Source of the DNA: Clostridium_AD sp050717635 | GTDB taxonomy: Bacteria; Bacillota; Clostridia; Clostridiales; Clostridiaceae | Direction: 5' to 3' | DNA: 64,000 nucleotides | NCBI RefSeq assembly: GCF_050717635.1 | Contig: NZ_JBOITO010000037.1 | Location: 28,190 to 92,189 of the forward strand | Notes under the pieces: model-generated | Told to the model about the DNA's origin: nothing | Databases searched by the model: none | The model's input: the letters and a program-made list of their open reading frames with translations, nothing else | Translations under genes and position numbers: made by a program | Shown here: positions 53,036 to 61,406 of the stretch, one piece after another | How positions within the stretch are numbered: the first letter of the stretch is position 1 | Layout of the letters: each line of letters begins with the position of its first letter

Positions 53036-54229
53036 TTATTTAACTATTGAAGTAACAACTCCTGAACCAACAGTTCTTCCGCCTTCTCTGATTGCGAATC
53101 TTAATCCTTCATCCATTGCTACTTGAGTGATTAATTCAACATTCATGTCAATGTGGTCTCCTGGCATTACCATTTCCATTCCGTCTGGTAATTTAATTGA
53201 TCCTGTTACATCAGTTGTTCTAAAGTAAAATTGTGGTCTATATCCGTCAAAGAATGGTGTATGTCTTCCGCCCTCTTCTTTTTTAAGTACATATACTTGA
53301 CCTACAAATTTATCATGTGGGTGAATTGAACCTGGTTTTGAAAGTACTTGACCTCTTTGAATATCAGCTCTTTGTACACCTCTTAATAATGCTCCAATGT
53401 TGTCTCCAGCCATTGCTTGATCTAGAAGCTTTCTAAACATTTCAACTCCTGTACATACAACTTTTCTCTTATCTTCACTTAGTCCAACGATTTCTACTTC
53501 TTCTCCAACTTTAAGTATTCCAGTTTCAACTCTTCCTGTTGCTACTGTTCCACGTCCAGTTATTGTAAATACATCTTCTATTGGCATTAAGAAAGGTTTA
53601 TCTGTAGCTCTTTCTGGTGTTGGGATATAGCTATCTACTGCATCCATTAATTCATATATGCATTTTGATGCTTCAGGATCTGTAGGATTTTCTAATGCTT
53701 TTAATGCTGATCCTGTTATTACTGGAATGTCATCTCCTGGGAAGTCATACTCACTTAGTAGTTCTCTGATTTCCATATCAACTAGTTCTAATAATTCTGG
53801 ATCATCTACCATATCTGCTTTGTTTAAGAATACTACTATATATCCTACTCCAACTCTGCTTGCTAATAGTATATGCTCTCTTGTTTGAGGCATTGGACCA
53901 TCTGCTGCACTAACTACTAGGATTGCTCCGTCCATTTGTGCTGCTCCTGTAATCATGTTCTTTACATAATCTGCATGTCCTGGGCAATCAACATGTGCAT
54001 AATGTCTATTTTCTGTTTCATACTCAACATGTGCTGTATTAATTGTAATTCCTCTTTCTCTTTCCTCTGGTGCTTTGTCTATTTGGTCAAATTTAGATGC
54101 TTGTGCTAATCCTTTTGTTGCAAGTACTGCAGTTATTGCAGCTGTAAGGGTCGTCTTGCCGTGATCTACATGTCCTATTGTTCCAATGTTAACATGTGGT
54201 TTACTTCTTTCAAATTTTGCTTTTGCCAT
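53036..54229 (-). CDS. tuf: Elongation factor Tu, copy 2 (tRNA-linked)
   Basis: The 397-aa protein is identical to the str-operon copy, with all GTPase motifs present. The gene follows tRNA-Gly and tRNA-Thr and precedes rpmG-secE-nusG, which mirrors the tufB position of E. coli. Flanking DNA is unlike copy 1 apart from the last ~15 bp before the start codon, so this is a true second gene. The middle 836 bp are identical to copy 1, pointing to gene conversion. Confidence 0.98.
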   Translation of the reverse strand: MAKAKFERSKPHVNIGTIGHVDHGKTTLTAAITAVLATKGLAQASKFDQIDKAPEERERGITINTAHVEYETENRHYAHVDCPGHADYVKNMITGAAQMDGAILVVSAADGPMPQTREHILLASRVGVGYIVVFLNKADMVDDPELLELVDMEIRELLSEYDFPGDDIPVITGSALKALENPTDPEASKCIYELMDAVDSYIPTPERATDKPFLMPIEDVFTITGRGTVATGRVETGILKVGEEVEIVGLSEDKRKVVCTGVEMFRKLLDQAMAGDNIGALLRGVQRADIQRGQVLSKPGSIHPHDKFVGQVYVLKKEEGGRHTPFFDGYRPQFYFRTTDVTGSIKLPDGMEMVMPGDHIDMNVELITQVAMDEGLRFAIREGGRTVGSGVVTSIVK

Positions 54230-54309
54230 TTTGTATTCCTCCTTATTTAAATAATTACACTTTTGTGCAAGTAAACTTATCCTAGTGTGTTATAAAGCCT
54301 TAATAATTA

Positions 54310-54385
54310 TGGAGCCCATAACCGGGATTGAACCGGTGACCTCCACCTTACCAAGGTGACGCTCTGCCGACTGAGCTATATGGGC
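54310..54385 (-). tRNA. tRNA-Thr (GGT)
   Basis: A 76-nt cloverleaf with CCA encoded: acceptor GCCCATA/TATGGGC, D arm GCTCAGTCGGCAGAGC, anticodon loop TTGGTAA (GGT, reads ACC and ACT), T arm with GGTTCGAATCC. It lies 80 bp before tuf copy 2 and is probably cut from the same transcript. Confidence 0.97.
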
Positions 54386-54394
54386 ACTTAGTAT

Positions 54395-54469
54395 TGGAGC
54401 GGGAAACGGGTATCGAACCCGCGACACCCAGCTTGGGAAGCTGGTGCTCTACCACTGAGCTACTCCCGC
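54395..54469 (-). tRNA. tRNA-Gly (CCC)
   Basis: A 75-nt cloverleaf with CCA encoded: acceptor GCGGGAG/TTCCCGC, D arm GCTCAGTGGTAGAGC, anticodon stem CCAGC/GCTGG with loop TTCCCAA, so the anticodon is CCC (reads GGG). T arm GCGGGTTCGATACCCGT. It lies 9 bp upstream of tRNA-Thr in the transcript. Confidence 0.95.
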
Positions 54470-54503
54470 TGAAGTACAACTAAAAGTTATACACCAGTTA
54501 TAA

Positions 54504-54532
54504 ATTTTACTATTGTTTGTTCTTCTTGTCAA
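54504..54532 (-). promoter_or_regulatory. Promoter of tRNA-Gly, tRNA-Thr and tuf
   Basis: TTGACA (54527-54532) and TAAAAT (54504-54509), 17-bp spacer, minus strand, just after the sigH stop. Confidence 0.85.
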
Positions 54533-54539
54533 TACATTT

Positions 54540-55181
54540 TCATCTTTTACTTAGACATTTTTCTAATTTTCTTTTTACTCTTTGCAATGCATTATCAATA
54601 GATTTCGCATGCCTATCTAAATCACAAGCAATTTCCTGATAAGATTTACCATCTAAGTATGACATAAGTACTTCCATCTCGAGCTCAGATAAGACTTCCC
54701 CAATTTCATTTTGAATGCTTATTACTTCTTCTCGGCTTATCACTAATTCTTCTGGATCAGTGATCTTAGCCCCTGATAACACATCCAATAATGTCCTGTC
54801 TGATTCCTCATCATATATTGGTTTATTTAAAGAGATATATGTATTAAGAGGAATGTGTTTTTGGCGTGTGGCTGTTTTAATTGCTGTAATTATCTGCCTT
54901 GTAACACAAATTTCTGCAAAAGCCCTAAAGGAAGATAATCTATCTGCTTTAAAATCTCTAATAGCCTTATACAGACCTATCATTCCTTCTTGATAAATAT
55001 CTTCTTTATCAGCTCCAATTAAAAAATAGGACTTTGCCTTGGCTTTAACAAAGTTTTTGTACTTATTAATTAAATATTCTTGCGCTCTAACGTTCTTCTT
55101 TTGTGCTTCAATAACTACTTCTTCATCCAATCTCTCTTCAAAGCATAAATCTTCCACACCGGCTCTAATAATTTTTTCCAA
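54540..55181 (-). CDS. sigH: Sporulation sigma factor SigH
   Basis: The 213-aa sigma-70-family protein has region 2 (LINKYKNFVKAKAKSYFL, GADKEDIYQEGMIGLYKAI) and region 4 (LSELEMEVLMSYLDGKSYQE, then a helix-turn-helix). SigH starts the switch to sporulation. The start is taken as TTG (55179-55181), which has GGAGGGG 6 nt upstream; an ATG eight codons earlier overlaps the promoter-side region. The place between rae1 and tRNA/rpmG is standard. Confidence 0.92.
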   Translation of the reverse strand: MEKIIRAGVEDLCFEERLDEEVVIEAQKKNVRAQEYLINKYKNFVKAKAKSYFLIGADKEDIYQEGMIGLYKAIRDFKADRLSSFRAFAEICVTRQIITAIKTATRQKHIPLNTYISLNKPIYDEESDRTLLDVLSGAKITDPEELVISREEVISIQNEIGEVLSELEMEVLMSYLDGKSYQEIACDLDRHAKSIDNALQRVKRKLEKCLSKR

Positions 55182-55219
55182 CAATATCCCCTCCACACCA
55201 AACATGAGTCATATAGATG

Positions 55220-55249
55220 ATTATACCTTAGAGGAATTTCTATAGTCAA
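55220..55249 (-). promoter_or_regulatory. sigH promoter
   Basis: TTGACT (55244-55249) and TATAAT (55220-55225), 18-bp spacer, minus strand, at the end of rae1. It looks like a vegetative (sigma-A) promoter. Confidence 0.78.
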
Positions 55250-55255
55250 GAGATT

Positions 55256-55765
55256 TCAACGACCTCTACGTATTTTTTCAAGTTTTTCCAATGTTTTCTC
55301 ATCTAATCTGTCTTGTAACCAATTTTTGTTTTCCAAATATTTCTTTTCTGTCTTTATTTTAATTTTTTTTTCAACGCCCATTACTTCATGATAGAATTCT
55401 ATAGAAGACATTCGAGTTGCACCTCTTTGAAAGGTAACTTGTTGCTCTAAAGAATCAGATGTAACAACACATATTTCAGATTTTCGCCCCATATTATTTA
55501 CCGTCTTTTCAATAAAACTATCTGCTGTTTCACTTTCTTTTGTAAAAACTACAACTATATTACCTAGCCTTTCTTTCTTTTCAACGCTACCCTTAACCAT
55601 ATGCGCATCAAAAACTACAAACAATTTATAAGCTTTAAATTCAGAGTAGCTTTGTAGAGTATCAATAAGTTGCTGCCGGGAAGATTCATAGCTATACTCT
55701 TTAATTTCTTTAAGATTTGGCCAACTATTAATAACATTATAACCATCTACAAAAACTGTTTTCAC
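55256..55765 (-). CDS. rae1: NYN/PIN-like ribosome-dependent endoribonuclease Rae1 (YacP)
   Basis: The 169-aa protein has the NYN-domain opening KTVFVDGYNVINSWPNL, with the first catalytic Asp, FVVFDAHMVKGS near 68 and VVTSDSLEQQ near 99 giving further acidic residues. The Bacillus homologue cuts mRNA in the ribosomal A site. It lies 8 bp after rlmB, as in Bacillus. Confidence 0.88.
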   Translation of the reverse strand: MKTVFVDGYNVINSWPNLKEIKEYSYESSRQQLIDTLQSYSEFKAYKLFVVFDAHMVKGSVEKKERLGNIVVVFTKESETADSFIEKTVNNMGRKSEICVVTSDSLEQQVTFQRGATRMSSIEFYHEVMGVEKKIKIKTEKKYLENKNWLQDRLDEKTLEKLEKIRRGR

Positions 55766-55773
55766 TGTTTACC

Positions 55774-56793
55774 TCATCTGATTTTTTGTTTCATAATTTC
55801 ATACATTATTATGCCACTAGCAACAGATGCATTTAGAGAAGTTATTTTCCCAACCATAGGTATTTTTACTAGCACATCACATTTTTCTTTTGTAAGTTTA
55901 GATATTCCTCTGCCTTCACTTCCGATAACAATGGCCACTGCACCCGTTAAATCTGTGTCAAAGATATAATTTTCACCATCCATATCAGCACCATAGACCC
56001 ATACCCCACGCTCTTTAATTGCATCAATAGTTGCATTTATATTAGTTACTTTTGCTATTTTCATATGTTCAATTGCACCAGCTGAGGTTTTATACACAGT
56101 TGGCGTAGCGCCTACATTTTTTCTCTTGGGTATTATTATACCATGAGCTCCACACACCTCAGCAGTTCTTATGATAGAACCAAAATTATGAGGATCTTGA
56201 ATTTCATCTAGTATTATTATAAAAGGTTTTTCTCCCTTTTCCTCTGCCGCTTTAAATATGTCATCTATTCCAAAGTATTTATATGGTGTTACTATTGCAA
56301 TAACTCCTTGATGTGACGCTGTTTGGGACATTTCATCTAGCTTTCTTCTGTCTACTTCCTTTATAACAATTCCATTTTCTTTGGCTAATGCTATCACTAC
56401 GCTTATAGATCCTACCATATCACCTTTTGCAATAAGAATATATTCTATAGTCCTATCTGATTTTAACACCTCTATAACTGCATTTCTTCCTTCGATTACA
56501 TCATCTCTTAAAAGTTTAGTTTCACTTTCTTCATTTACAATTTTGGTAGAAGCATTTCCTTCAACTTTGGGTCTAAGAAATTTTTTATTTTCCACTGAAT
56601 TTTCTTGTCCTTGTCTAGTTTTAGTATTACCCACTCTTTTCTTACCGTCTCTACTGGTTGAAAATCCTCTGCTTTCTTTTGATCCATGATCACCGATTCT
56701 AGCTTTTCTAGAACCCGCTCCACTTTTATCTTCTTTGCTCTTTGAAAATCCATTGCTTACTTTATTACCTTGATATTTTTTGTTATCACTCAT
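55774..56793 (-). CDS. rlmB: 23S rRNA 2'-O-methyltransferase RlmB family (SPOUT)
   Basis: The 339-aa protein has a basic, Gly/Ser/Lys-rich, low-complexity N-terminal stretch of ~80 residues, then a substrate-binding domain (VIEGRNAVIEVLKSDRTIEY) and a SPOUT methyltransferase domain (LDEIQDPHNFGSIIRTAE, VIGSEGRGIS, IPMVGKITSLNASVA). Methylation of G2251-type sites is expected. The ATG of MSDNKK follows GAGAGG. The long N-terminal tail is an extra compared with E. coli RlmB. Confidence 0.9.
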   Translation of the reverse strand: MSDNKKYQGNKVSNGFSKSKEDKSGAGSRKARIGDHGSKESRGFSTSRDGKKRVGNTKTRQGQENSVENKKFLRPKVEGNASTKIVNEESETKLLRDDVIEGRNAVIEVLKSDRTIEYILIAKGDMVGSISVVIALAKENGIVIKEVDRRKLDEMSQTASHQGVIAIVTPYKYFGIDDIFKAAEEKGEKPFIIILDEIQDPHNFGSIIRTAEVCGAHGIIIPKRKNVGATPTVYKTSAGAIEHMKIAKVTNINATIDAIKERGVWVYGADMDGENYIFDTDLTGAVAIVIGSEGRGISKLTKEKCDVLVKIPMVGKITSLNASVASGIIMYEIMKQKIR

Positions 56794-56811
56794 TTTAAAT
56801 ACCTCTCTCAT

Positions 56812-56997
56812 TCTATCTATTTCATTGCAAATTATTTTTTAATATCAACCTTATTCTCCATTTATCTTGAAGAATTATATATTATTTTGTTTGATTTGTT
56901 CATCGTTTAATTTATTTTCATATAATATCGCTACTAACTGATTATACTCCTTTTGAACACAATTCATAGAGCTTACAAAAATTTCTTCTCAGTATAA
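56812..56997 (-). other. Non-coding gap between mrnC and rlmB
   Basis: A 186-bp AT-rich stretch. A 30-codon open frame (about 56881-56973, minus strand) exists but lacks a well-placed ribosome-binding site. No thyX gene, which some clostridia carry at this place, is present. Confidence 0.45.
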
Positions 56998-57420
56998 TTA
57001 CTTCTCTCCTAAATCATAGTTTATGATTTTCTCAAATACATAGTTTAATCTTTCATTCTTTTCACTTAAATATAAAAAACCTACTAAAGCTTCAAACCCT
57101 GTTGCCCATTTATACTCAGTCAAATCTGCATTTTTAGGTATGGTGCCACTTTTAGAATTTCTAGCCCTTTTAAATATGCTTAATTCTTCTTCATCTAAAT
57201 ATTCAATAAAGAATTTCATATACTCACTTTGTGCATGTGCTTTTACATATGAAACTGCTTTAATATGAATCTTATGAGCATTCATATCTCTATTTTTTTC
57301 TACAAGGTAAGTTCTAATAAATACCTCATAAACTGCATCTCCAACTATGGCAAGAACTAGTGGGTTTAACTGTTTAACTTGCTCTGTTGTAAATTTACCT
57401 TTTAACATATTAAATTCCAT
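56998..57420 (-). CDS. mrnC: Mini-ribonuclease III
   Basis: The 140-aa protein is a single RNase III catalytic domain without a dsRNA-binding domain. The opening NPLVLAIVGDAVYEVFIRTY holds the conserved acidic residue, and ATGFEALVGFLYLSEKNERL lies near the end. In Bacillus it matures 23S rRNA ends. It lies 21 bp after proS. Confidence 0.93.
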   Translation of the reverse strand: MEFNMLKGKFTTEQVKQLNPLVLAIVGDAVYEVFIRTYLVEKNRDMNAHKIHIKAVSYVKAHAQSEYMKFFIEYLDEEELSIFKRARNSKSGTIPKNADLTEYKWATGFEALVGFLYLSEKNERLNYVFEKIINYDLGEK

Positions 57421-57441
57421 TATTATTCTCCCTTTTAAATA

Positions 57442-59154
57442 TTACAATGTTATTTTGTTGTTTTTAAATTCTTCTCTTACCCTATCAATAACTGAGCATG
57501 TTTCTACTATTTCATTATCTATCTCATGTCTGAGTTTAAACTCGATTTGACCTTCAGGACTTTTTTTACCTACAGTAATTCTAATTGGAATTCCGATTAA
57601 ATCTAAGTCCTTAAATTTAACCCCAACTCTCTCATTTCTATCATCCATAAGAACCTCTACACCTATTGCTTTTAGATCATTATAAATTTCTTCAGCAATT
57701 TTCATCTGATTTTCATCTTTTATAGCTACTGGTACTACTACAACTTGATATGGAGCTACTGACATGGGCCATTTTATGCCATTTTCATCGTGGTGCTGCT
57801 CTATAATAGCTGCCATTGTTCTATTGATACCTATACCGTAACATCCCATAACTAAAGGTTGTTTTTTTTGATCCTTTCCAAGAAATGTTGCACCCATAGC
57901 CTCTGAATATTTAGTCCCTAATTTAAATATATGTCCTACCTCTACCCCTCTAGCAATAGTAATTGGTGCTCCACACTTAGGACATTTATCACCTTCAGTC
58001 GCCTTCCTATAGTCGCCAACCACACCTTCGAAATCTTTTCCATAATTAGCATTTTCATAATGATATCCTGTATCATTTGCTCCAATTATAAAATTATACA
58101 TATTAGAAACTTCAGAATCTACTAAGAGTACGTCACACGTAATACCAATTGGCCCTGCAAATCCTACTGCCGCTGAAGTTGATGACATTACAGTCTCTGC
58201 ATCTGCCATTTCAAATGACCCAGCTCCACCTATTGCATTTTTTACTTTAGTTTCGTTTACTTGTCTGTCTCCTCTTATCACAACAGCAATTACTTTGTCA
58301 TCTGCTTTACATATAAGTGTTTTTGCAAAATTTTTAGCTGTAGTATTAAAGAACTTCTCTAAATCCTCTATAGTTTTTACATCGGTCGTTAGTATTTTAT
58401 TAAGTTCTTTAAACTCCTGTTTTTTAAGCGGTTCCGGAGTTCCTGATGCCTTCTCCATATTAGCTGCATAGCTACAAGAACTGCAAAAAACTACCTCATC
58501 TTCACCAACTTCAGATTTAACCATGAATTCTGCTGAACCCGAACCACCCATTGCTCCAGAATCAGCCTCCACAGCCTTACATTTAAGGCCACATCTTTTA
58601 AAAATATTATTATAGGCATCATACATTTTGTTGTAAGATATGTCCAGCCCCTCATTGTTTGCATCGAAACTATAAGCATCTTTCATTATGAATTCTCTTG
58701 ATCTCATAACACCAAATCTTGGTCTTCTCTCGTCCCTATATTTTGTTTGAATTTGATATAAATTAAGCGGTAATTGCTTATAAGATTTAATTTCATTTCT
58801 AGCTATATCTGTAAATACTTCTTCATGTGTAGGTCCTAAACAGAATTCTCTTTGACTTCTATCTTTTAATCTAAACATCTCTTCCCCATAAGCATCCCAC
58901 CTACCAGATTCTATCCATAGTTCTGATGGAATTAATGCTGATGCTAAAAACTCTTGTGCATCTGCGCCATCCATTTCCTCCCTTACAATATTTTCAATTT
59001 TTTTTATGACTCTTATTCCAAATGGCATATAATTATATATTCCTGAAGCCATTTTCCTCATCATACCAGCTCTTAACATTAGTTTATGACTGTCTATTTC
59101 CGCCTCAGCTGGTACTTCTCTTAGTGTACTTATTAGCATTTTTGATAATTTCAT
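57442..59154 (-). CDS. proS: Prolyl-tRNA synthetase (bacterial type)
   Basis: The 570-aa class II synthetase has motif 1 near MRKMASGIYNYMPFGIRVIK, motif 2 with TKYRDERRPRFGVMRSREF, an inserted editing domain (about 225-380) and motif 3 MGCYGIGINRTMAA, then the anticodon-binding domain. It is the long, editing-competent form. Expression is controlled by the T-box upstream. Confidence 0.97.
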   Translation of the reverse strand: MKLSKMLISTLREVPAEAEIDSHKLMLRAGMMRKMASGIYNYMPFGIRVIKKIENIVREEMDGADAQEFLASALIPSELWIESGRWDAYGEEMFRLKDRSQREFCLGPTHEEVFTDIARNEIKSYKQLPLNLYQIQTKYRDERRPRFGVMRSREFIMKDAYSFDANNEGLDISYNKMYDAYNNIFKRCGLKCKAVEADSGAMGGSGSAEFMVKSEVGEDEVVFCSSCSYAANMEKASGTPEPLKKQEFKELNKILTTDVKTIEDLEKFFNTTAKNFAKTLICKADDKVIAVVIRGDRQVNETKVKNAIGGAGSFEMADAETVMSSTSAAVGFAGPIGITCDVLLVDSEVSNMYNFIIGANDTGYHYENANYGKDFEGVVGDYRKATEGDKCPKCGAPITIARGVEVGHIFKLGTKYSEAMGATFLGKDQKKQPLVMGCYGIGINRTMAAIIEQHHDENGIKWPMSVAPYQVVVVPVAIKDENQMKIAEEIYNDLKAIGVEVLMDDRNERVGVKFKDLDLIGIPIRITVGKKSPEGQIEFKLRHEIDNEIVETCSVIDRVREEFKNNKITL

Positions 59155-59209
59155 AAATATTCCTCCTTACATATCTTTAATAATTTATGTTTTACATATA
59201 GCTTACAAA

Positions 59210-59402
59210 AAAATAAAAAAATCCGCCCTATTTTAGGGCGAATTATATCGCTGTACCACCTAAATTTGCACTCATTTTTTAACGGTATATACTACCGGTA
59301 GTTTTTCTACAGCTCCAAAGTTGGTTCAAAACCTTTAAAAATATCTCAACCTAGTATTTTCTCTCTGTAGTGTGGTTTCTACTATTCTTCATCATTGCCT
59401 AC
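59210..59402 (-). promoter_or_regulatory. T-box riboswitch for proS
   Basis: Reading the minus strand: a stem I region with AGAGAG-type bulge (about 59362), a likely specifier CCA (proline) at 59322-59324 in GAACCAAC, the conserved T-box AGGTGGTACAGCG (59249-59261) and a terminator CGCCCTAAAATAGGGCG (59224-59240) with a long T run. Uncharged tRNA-Pro should favour the antiterminator and read-through into proS. Confidence 0.9.
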
Positions 59403-59440
59403 TATTTAATTTATGAAAATTTTGTTTATGACTATTAATT

Positions 59441-59469
59441 AGTATACACATTAAATTTAATCCTGTCAA
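59441..59469 (-). promoter_or_regulatory. proS promoter
   Basis: TTGACA (59464-59469) and TATACT (59441-59446), 17-bp spacer, minus strand, right after the ispD stop. It drives the T-box transcript. Confidence 0.88.
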
Positions 59470-59471
59470 AA

Positions 59472-60158
59472 TTAAAATCTCTCTAATATTTGTTTTCCAA
59501 TTTCTAAATCCTCTGGTGTTGTAACCTTTATATTATTATAGCTGCCTTCATAAAGATATACCTTATTACCGAACCTCTCAACCACCATAGTATCATCAGT
59601 AACCTTAATACTATCTTTTTTAATTTTTCTGTGACAATCTAATATTAGATCATACTTAAATGCTTGAGGTGTTTGAACACAAAAAAGTGTTTTTCTTTCA
59701 GGCGTTTCCACAGAAAATCCGAAAGAGTCCTTAATCTTAATAGTATCCTTAGGTTCTACCCCACAAGCAGCCGCTCCATATAAACCAGCATAAATAATAG
59801 CATTTCTAATAATAGATTCATCTATAAAAGGTCTAGCCCCATCATGAATAAGTACAATCTCACAATTTATTAGTGCCTTTAGACCATTTAAAACAGAATC
59901 TTGTCTTTCTTTTCCACCAATAACTATCTGTTTAACTTTTATAAAACTATATTTTTTAATTATTTCTTCCTTACAATAATCCATTTCACCTTCTGCAACA
60001 ACAACTATAATCTCGTCTATACATTTGCACTCCGTAAAAGCTTTTAAAGTATAATACAAAATAGGATAACCGTTAATATTTAAGTATTGCTTATTAATAG
60101 GTTTTCCCATTCGGCTTCCCTTACCTCCAGCTAAAATTATGGCACAGTTTTTACTCAT
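59472..60158 (-). CDS. ispD: 2-C-methyl-D-erythritol 4-phosphate cytidylyltransferase
   Basis: The 228-aa enzyme is the third step of the MEP isoprenoid pathway. Motifs: AIILAGGKGSRMGKPINKQ at the N-terminus, VLIHDGARPF near 101, TPQAFKYDLI near 158 and KVTDDTMVVE near 180. The ATG of MSKNCAI has AAGTGAGG upstream; an in-frame GTG four codons earlier is inside that site. It follows yacL. Confidence 0.94.
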   Translation of the reverse strand: MSKNCAIILAGGKGSRMGKPINKQYLNINGYPILYYTLKAFTECKCIDEIIVVVAEGEMDYCKEEIIKKYSFIKVKQIVIGGKERQDSVLNGLKALINCEIVLIHDGARPFIDESIIRNAIIYAGLYGAAACGVEPKDTIKIKDSFGFSVETPERKTLFCVQTPQAFKYDLILDCHRKIKKDSIKVTDDTMVVERFGNKVYLYEGSYNNIKVTTPEDLEIGKQILERF

Positions 60159-60182
60159 AAAAAACCTCACTTACCTAAATAA

Positions 60183-61289
60183 CTAACTCTTTACAACAGT
60201 ATCTTTATTTTTAGCAAAAATCATTCTACCTGCTGCTGTCTGAAGTACTGATGTTACAATAACAACTATATTTTCACCAATATACCGTCTTCCACCTTCA
60301 ACAACAATCATTGTACCATCATCTAAATAGGCTATTCCTTGGCCTGATTCTTTTCCGTCTTTCATAACTTGAATTTTCATTTCTTCTCCAGGAAGAACTA
60401 CGGGCTTTACTGCATTTGCAAGTTCATTAATATTTAAAACTGGAACCCCTTGGAATTCAGCTACCTTGTTTAGGTTAAAATCATTTGTAACTACCTTTCC
60501 ATTTAAAACTTGAGCTAATTTCAAAAGTTTGCTATCTACTTCTGCAATATCAGGAAAATCCTTCTCCCATATTTCAACTTCAATGTTTAATTCCTTTTGA
60601 ATTTTATTCAGTATATCCAGACCTCTTCTTCCTCTATTCCTTTTTAGCCCATCTGACGAATCAGCAATATGTCTAAGCTCTTCTAATACAAAAGTTGGAA
60701 TTATAAGTGGTCCTTCAACAAATCCTGTTTGACAGATATCAAATATTCTGCCATCTATTATTACGGATGTATCTAGCACTTTAGGGTTTTCATTAGTATA
60801 CCCCTTTGTTTTTTTATCTTTGAATCCATCTTTTCTTTTAATACTTGTAAAAAATGAAAGTATATCATCTCTTTTTCTAGCACAAATATCCGCACCTAGA
60901 GCTGCCAATATAACTGATAAAATAGCTACAATGGCACTCCATAAAGGAGATTGGTATTTAAATAATCCAGTAAATAAAGAAACAATTACGAGACCTAATA
61001 CTGCACCACCTGTTCCAAAAATAATTTGAGCAGTTGGCATCTTTTGTGTACTTTTCTCCACATAATCCATAAACTTCATTATTAAAGATACGATTATAGG
61101 AGACAATAGAAATAATATAACTCCAAAAATTAAAATAGAAAAAATAATAAATATTATTCCTTGAATATTACCACCTTTAAAATAATTAAGTTCAGATAAA
61201 TAACTTGTGCTTAAAAGCATCTCAGCAATTAAGTACCCTATAATTAGTCCTATGATTGTAAAAAGTCCTCTTAAAATTTTTTTTAGCAA
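60183..61289 (-). CDS. Membrane PIN-TRAM domain protein (YacL)
   Basis: The 368-aa protein has four predicted membrane helices in the first ~135 residues, a PIN nuclease-like domain (LDTSVIIDGRIFDI near 171, VVTNDFNLNKVA near 265, acidic residues kept) and a C-terminal TRAM domain (GQGIAYLDDGTMIVVEGG). It is the YacL family that neighbours ispD and disA across Firmicutes. A TTG start (61287-61289) with GGAGG upstream is used. Its RNA or DNA target is not known to me. Confidence 0.88.
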   Translation of the reverse strand: MLKKILRGLFTIIGLIIGYLIAEMLLSTSYLSELNYFKGGNIQGIIFIIFSILIFGVILFLLSPIIVSLIMKFMDYVEKSTQKMPTAQIIFGTGGAVLGLVIVSLFTGLFKYQSPLWSAIVAILSVILAALGADICARKRDDILSFFTSIKRKDGFKDKKTKGYTNENPKVLDTSVIIDGRIFDICQTGFVEGPLIIPTFVLEELRHIADSSDGLKRNRGRRGLDILNKIQKELNIEVEIWEKDFPDIAEVDSKLLKLAQVLNGKVVTNDFNLNKVAEFQGVPVLNINELANAVKPVVLPGEEMKIQVMKDGKESGQGIAYLDDGTMIVVEGGRRYIGENIVVIVTSVLQTAAGRMIFAKNKDTVVKS

Positions 61290-61349
61290 AAAATTTCACC
61301 TCCCTTTAAATTATTAACACTTATTTGATTTTATATCCTGTTATTATAT

Positions 61350-61378
61350 AATATATACTATATATTTCTGTATTTCAA
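61350..61378 (-). promoter_or_regulatory. Possible yacL-ispD promoter
   Basis: TTGAAA (61373-61378) and TATATT (61350-61355), 17-bp spacer, minus strand, between carD and yacL. The region is very AT-rich, so chance matches are possible. Confidence 0.5.
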
Positions 61379-61406
61379 TGAAATAAGTCATACAATTAAC
61401 AATTTA

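Noticed and set aside
53036..54229. Second tuf as an assembly duplicate
   Set aside because: Flanks differ completely and silent differences occur at both ends of the gene.
56881..56973. 30-codon open frame between mrnC and rlmB
   Set aside because: No well-spaced ribosome-binding site and no recognisable family; kept only as a remark.
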